Of a stretch of DNA of 64,000 nucleotides, positions 61,501 to 64,000 are shown in pieces. Where the stretch lies: positions 19,112,601 through 19,176,600 of the forward strand of contig NC_066326.1 of assembly GCF_022539315.1 (NCBI RefSeq). Direction: 5' to 3'. Numbering within the stretch: position 1 is the stretch's first letter; each line of letters opens with the position of its first letter. The position numbers and the translations under genes are program-made. Origin of the DNA: Serinus canaria (taxonomy: Eukaryota; Chordata; Aves; Passeriformes; Fringillidae). The notes beneath the pieces are model-generated. The model did no database searches, was not told the DNA's origin, and saw nothing but the letters and a program-made list of their open reading frames with translations.

Positions 61501-64000
61501 CTCTACCTAGCCCAGAGAATGCAGACCAGAAGTCGCCCGTGGAGCTAAGTGGGTAACAGAGAGAAGTAGGATGGCAGCTGCTGCAGCAGCTGGTGTGGCC
61601 AGCATGACGGCTGAAACAAACCACTCAAATTGCAAAAATGTTTAGGCCAAATGTGGGCATTCCACATAGGAACAAACCTCTCCTAAAGTCAATGTCTTGC
61701 ACATAACTTTGCCTTTACAAGTGCAAGGAAGCCCTGGTTTGAATGCGTAATTTTGAGTGACAATTGCAAGCAGAACTCTGCTCTCCAGAGCTGTGCCTCC
61801 CCACGCAACTTCACCTCACAGATTACTCCTTTGGCACAGGGTACACCCCACTGCTTCAAAGCTGCCTCGTGCTTCAGTACCTGTGCTGCTCTCTGCCATA
61901 AACGAGGAGGTGCATTTAATCAAAGCTCTGATGTATGCACTGTATTATCTATAATTACCCCACCAAACGTTCTCCATTAACTTCTCAAAATGCAGAACTG
62001 GCCATACGTACTTCACACAAGCCATGGTTTAGCATTTTTCTCCACCCTCTAATACAATATTCCCCACTGGAGTGAGAACATTGAGCAGAAGTTTATTATT
62101 AGTGGAGTTTGAACTAGAACCTAGTCCTTATTGCCATGGCTGGTTTGTGCTGTCTAGTAAACAGAAGTTGATTATATTAAGAACTTACACAAATCCCTGA
62201 ATTCAATAAGCACAATAACATTAACAAACCAATCTACTTTCAAATACACCCTGCCAAGAGTTCAAAGCCATTATGATGGACAACAGCATTCACAGGCAGT
62301 GACAAAAGCTTTGATCCGGGAGAGAAGTATTGACCAATGTGTTTTACTTCCAATGCACTCTCAATTCAGCTGTTTCTGTTCAAAACAAATGAAACCTTTG
62401 AATGCACATCAAAGTAATGTCCCAGGTAATTCATCTGACTGAAGTTAAATATCATTGCAAGAAAAATCCAGACACCATTTGCATGTGTCTCAGAAGCAAA
62501 CCCTTACAAAGCAGTCACTTATTCTGTAATATTCTGTGGTGAGAGTGCCAATAACAGCAGCCTGAGTCAAACAGTCTGAGAGCCACTGAGGGAGGGCAGA
62601 GCTCCACAGGCAGGTACCCCTGCGTGCCCTGCAAACCTGCAGCTGCTCCCTGCTCCAAGCCCAGATTTCCAAAGCACACAACAACCCCAGTGCCCATGCC
62701 CTGGCCACTGCCAAGCTGTAATTCTCACCAAGTAACCCCCTAAAAGGCATTAACAAGAACACTTTGAAAAAGGGCATTTTGACCCACACTCTTAGATGCC
62801 ATCAGTAGCAGCAAAAAGTACAAGATGACAGGTTATTTTCTTCCCACTGAAGCAGAATGCAGGAACGAATTCACTGTCTCTTCTGACATGGAAATGGACA
62901 CCAGCGAGACGGAAATGGAGCTAAACGAGCCACCCATTTTAGGCAATAACACAACAGGGTTAAGAACTAAGAATATCCCTTTGGGAAAAGTTTATTGAGA
63001 CTATCTTCAGCTTCCAAGGAGCACAAGGAAGGCTAACCAGCTCTCAGGTCGCCTCTGTCAAACACTGGCAGCATACTGGCTATCAGACACAAGAACGTAC
63101 AGAAGGATCCACCCAACCAACCCTCCCCAGTACCACTCAATGCCTCCTGAACCTCCCTGCTGAAGGCAAAGCTGTATTTTATTGTCATAATTTAACAAGA
63201 GTAACAAGTGGACTGGCAGCACCAACAGAACCTGGGTAAAGCTTACAAATGTTCACTTCTATCTCAGGTGAAGTCAGCCAGCATCACTCGCTGCCAATCT
63301 GTGTTAATCATCACCCAGCATTGGTTTATTCAGTAACAGCTCTTTAAAAAATGGGTATTATGAAAAGATGACTATGGGGTGACAATTTGAGGCTTGTGGC
63401 TCAAACCAGCCCAAGTTTTAGAATTTCTGAAGTTTTTTTTATAGCCAGTTCTTCTTTTTGATGTGTCAGCATAAAACACATTAACATACAAAAATGTCCT
63501 GTATGCTTCAAAAGGATGCTTTGTTTCTTACATGGACTAAACCTAGCAATTTTAATGTAACTGTGGTGTCTGTAGGATGGATCACTTCACAAAATCTGTG
63601 AAGGTCTGCCTCCCACTGCAGACTTTGTCCTGTCCCTGCTATGCAAGCTTTTACACAACATGATAAGCTTGAAAAATTTGTGGAGTTTCTCAATGCAGCT
63701 GTAGTAGAATTTGACCTCAACTATCTACAATTTATTTAGATACACCATTCATCAGCAGAAATCCTCTTAATTTAGCAAACCCACACTATATATGACATGT
63801 ACTGAAGATAGCAAGATATTAGCACACATTCCACTGTCTATATGACACACCCTTCAGACACTGCTAAGTTTAAAAAGGAAGATTTAGTGTCTGCAGCTGA
63901 AATACCCTGATTTGCACACGCAGCTGAAGCAGCATTTGATACAATGCAAGAATCCTTGGTGTCCTGTGCCAGCCATCCTCCTCTTTCACCTCTTCAGCTG
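55535..64000 (-). other. IQSEC1: IQSEC1 intron (partial, runs off the window)
   Basis: No upstream coding exon could be found. In particular, nothing matches the short alternative first exons that in human precede this junction. The stretch holds a CR1 copy (58010-58507), a TA-rich patch (about 58801-58825) and otherwise unique AT-rich sequence. An exon-like segment at 61507-61610 was examined and rejected on phase. Confidence 0.7.
58010..58507 (+). mobile_element. CR1 retroposon copy with decayed reverse-transcriptase segment
   Basis: From about 58230 the plus strand follows the CR1 reverse-transcriptase C-terminal region. VDVTCWDSSKAFGIVPPSIL (58283-58342) stands where active CR1 copies have a VYLDFSKAFDTVSHSIL-type sequence, followed by EKLAALDRC. 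It then jumps across an internal deletion to the CR1 3' region (ttggcagtgctggg, ggttggactc, ccaacccaacaattctat), ending near 58507. Substitutions in the conserved LDF motif show it is inactive. The left boundary is uncertain. Confidence 0.85.

Noticed and set aside
61507..61610. Exon-like segment on the minus strand with AG and GT borders upstream of IQSEC1
   Set aside because: The ATG in it is followed by an in-frame TAG exactly at the end. The only fully open frame leaves one spare base, whereas the next IQSEC1 exon needs two, so it cannot be its coding first exon. A non-coding exon is possible but unsupported.
62887..63000. Short plus-strand open frame (MEMDTSETEMELNEPP...) with coding-like composition
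   Set aside because: It has only 36 codons, with no homology that I recognise and no splice sites in agreement. It lies in an intron of the opposite-strand gene.

Overview
The window is vertebrate nuclear DNA and most likely comes from a songbird. It holds parts of two multi-exon protein genes, both on the minus strand. The avian signs are two fragments of the CR1 retroposon, one carrying a decayed reverse-transcriptase segment, and a solo retroviral LTR flanked by a 6-bp target duplication that resembles LTRs I remember from passerine genomes. Introns are compact and AT-rich, exons are GC-rich, and there is a CpG-island promoter. No bacterial features, CRISPR arrays or convincing tRNA genes were seen.

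Layout. Bases 1-8121 hold the 5' half of ACAD9 (mitochondrial acyl-CoA dehydrogenase family member 9, a complex I assembly factor). Nine exons are present, from the start codon at 8119-8121 to a ninth exon cut by the window edge; the remaining exons lie to the left, outside the window. A CpG island at about 7450-8620 covers exon 1 and the presumed promoter. Bases about 8650-15400 are intergenic, without a supportable gene, but with an unusual alternating hairpin (11409-11486), an AT-rich block (11765-11910) and a 40-bp minisatellite (14963-15180). From about 15430 to the right edge lies IQSEC1 (BRAG2, a Sec7-family exchange factor for ARF GTPases): a likely 4-kb 3' UTR, the stop codon at 19602-19604, and thirteen coding exons up to 55534. 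The 5' coding exon(s) and promoter lie beyond 64000.

The exon phases of both genes close exactly through every junction. For ACAD9 this gives 320 codons plus one base; for IQSEC1 it gives 1,075 residues after one base that completes a codon begun upstream. Both loci therefore look intact. The IQSEC1 exons include a 30-nt microexon at 34983-35012 that no ORF search would show.

The two genes are not known to work together. ACAD9 acts at the inner mitochondrial membrane; IQSEC1 acts at the plasma membrane and endosomes. They are simply neighbours in tail-to-head order on the same strand. I found no unknown multi-gene system. The most notable observations are structural: a solo LTR inserted at intron base +10 from an IQSEC1 splice donor with the donor preserved, the microexon, and two perfect inverted repeats that look like template-switch products.
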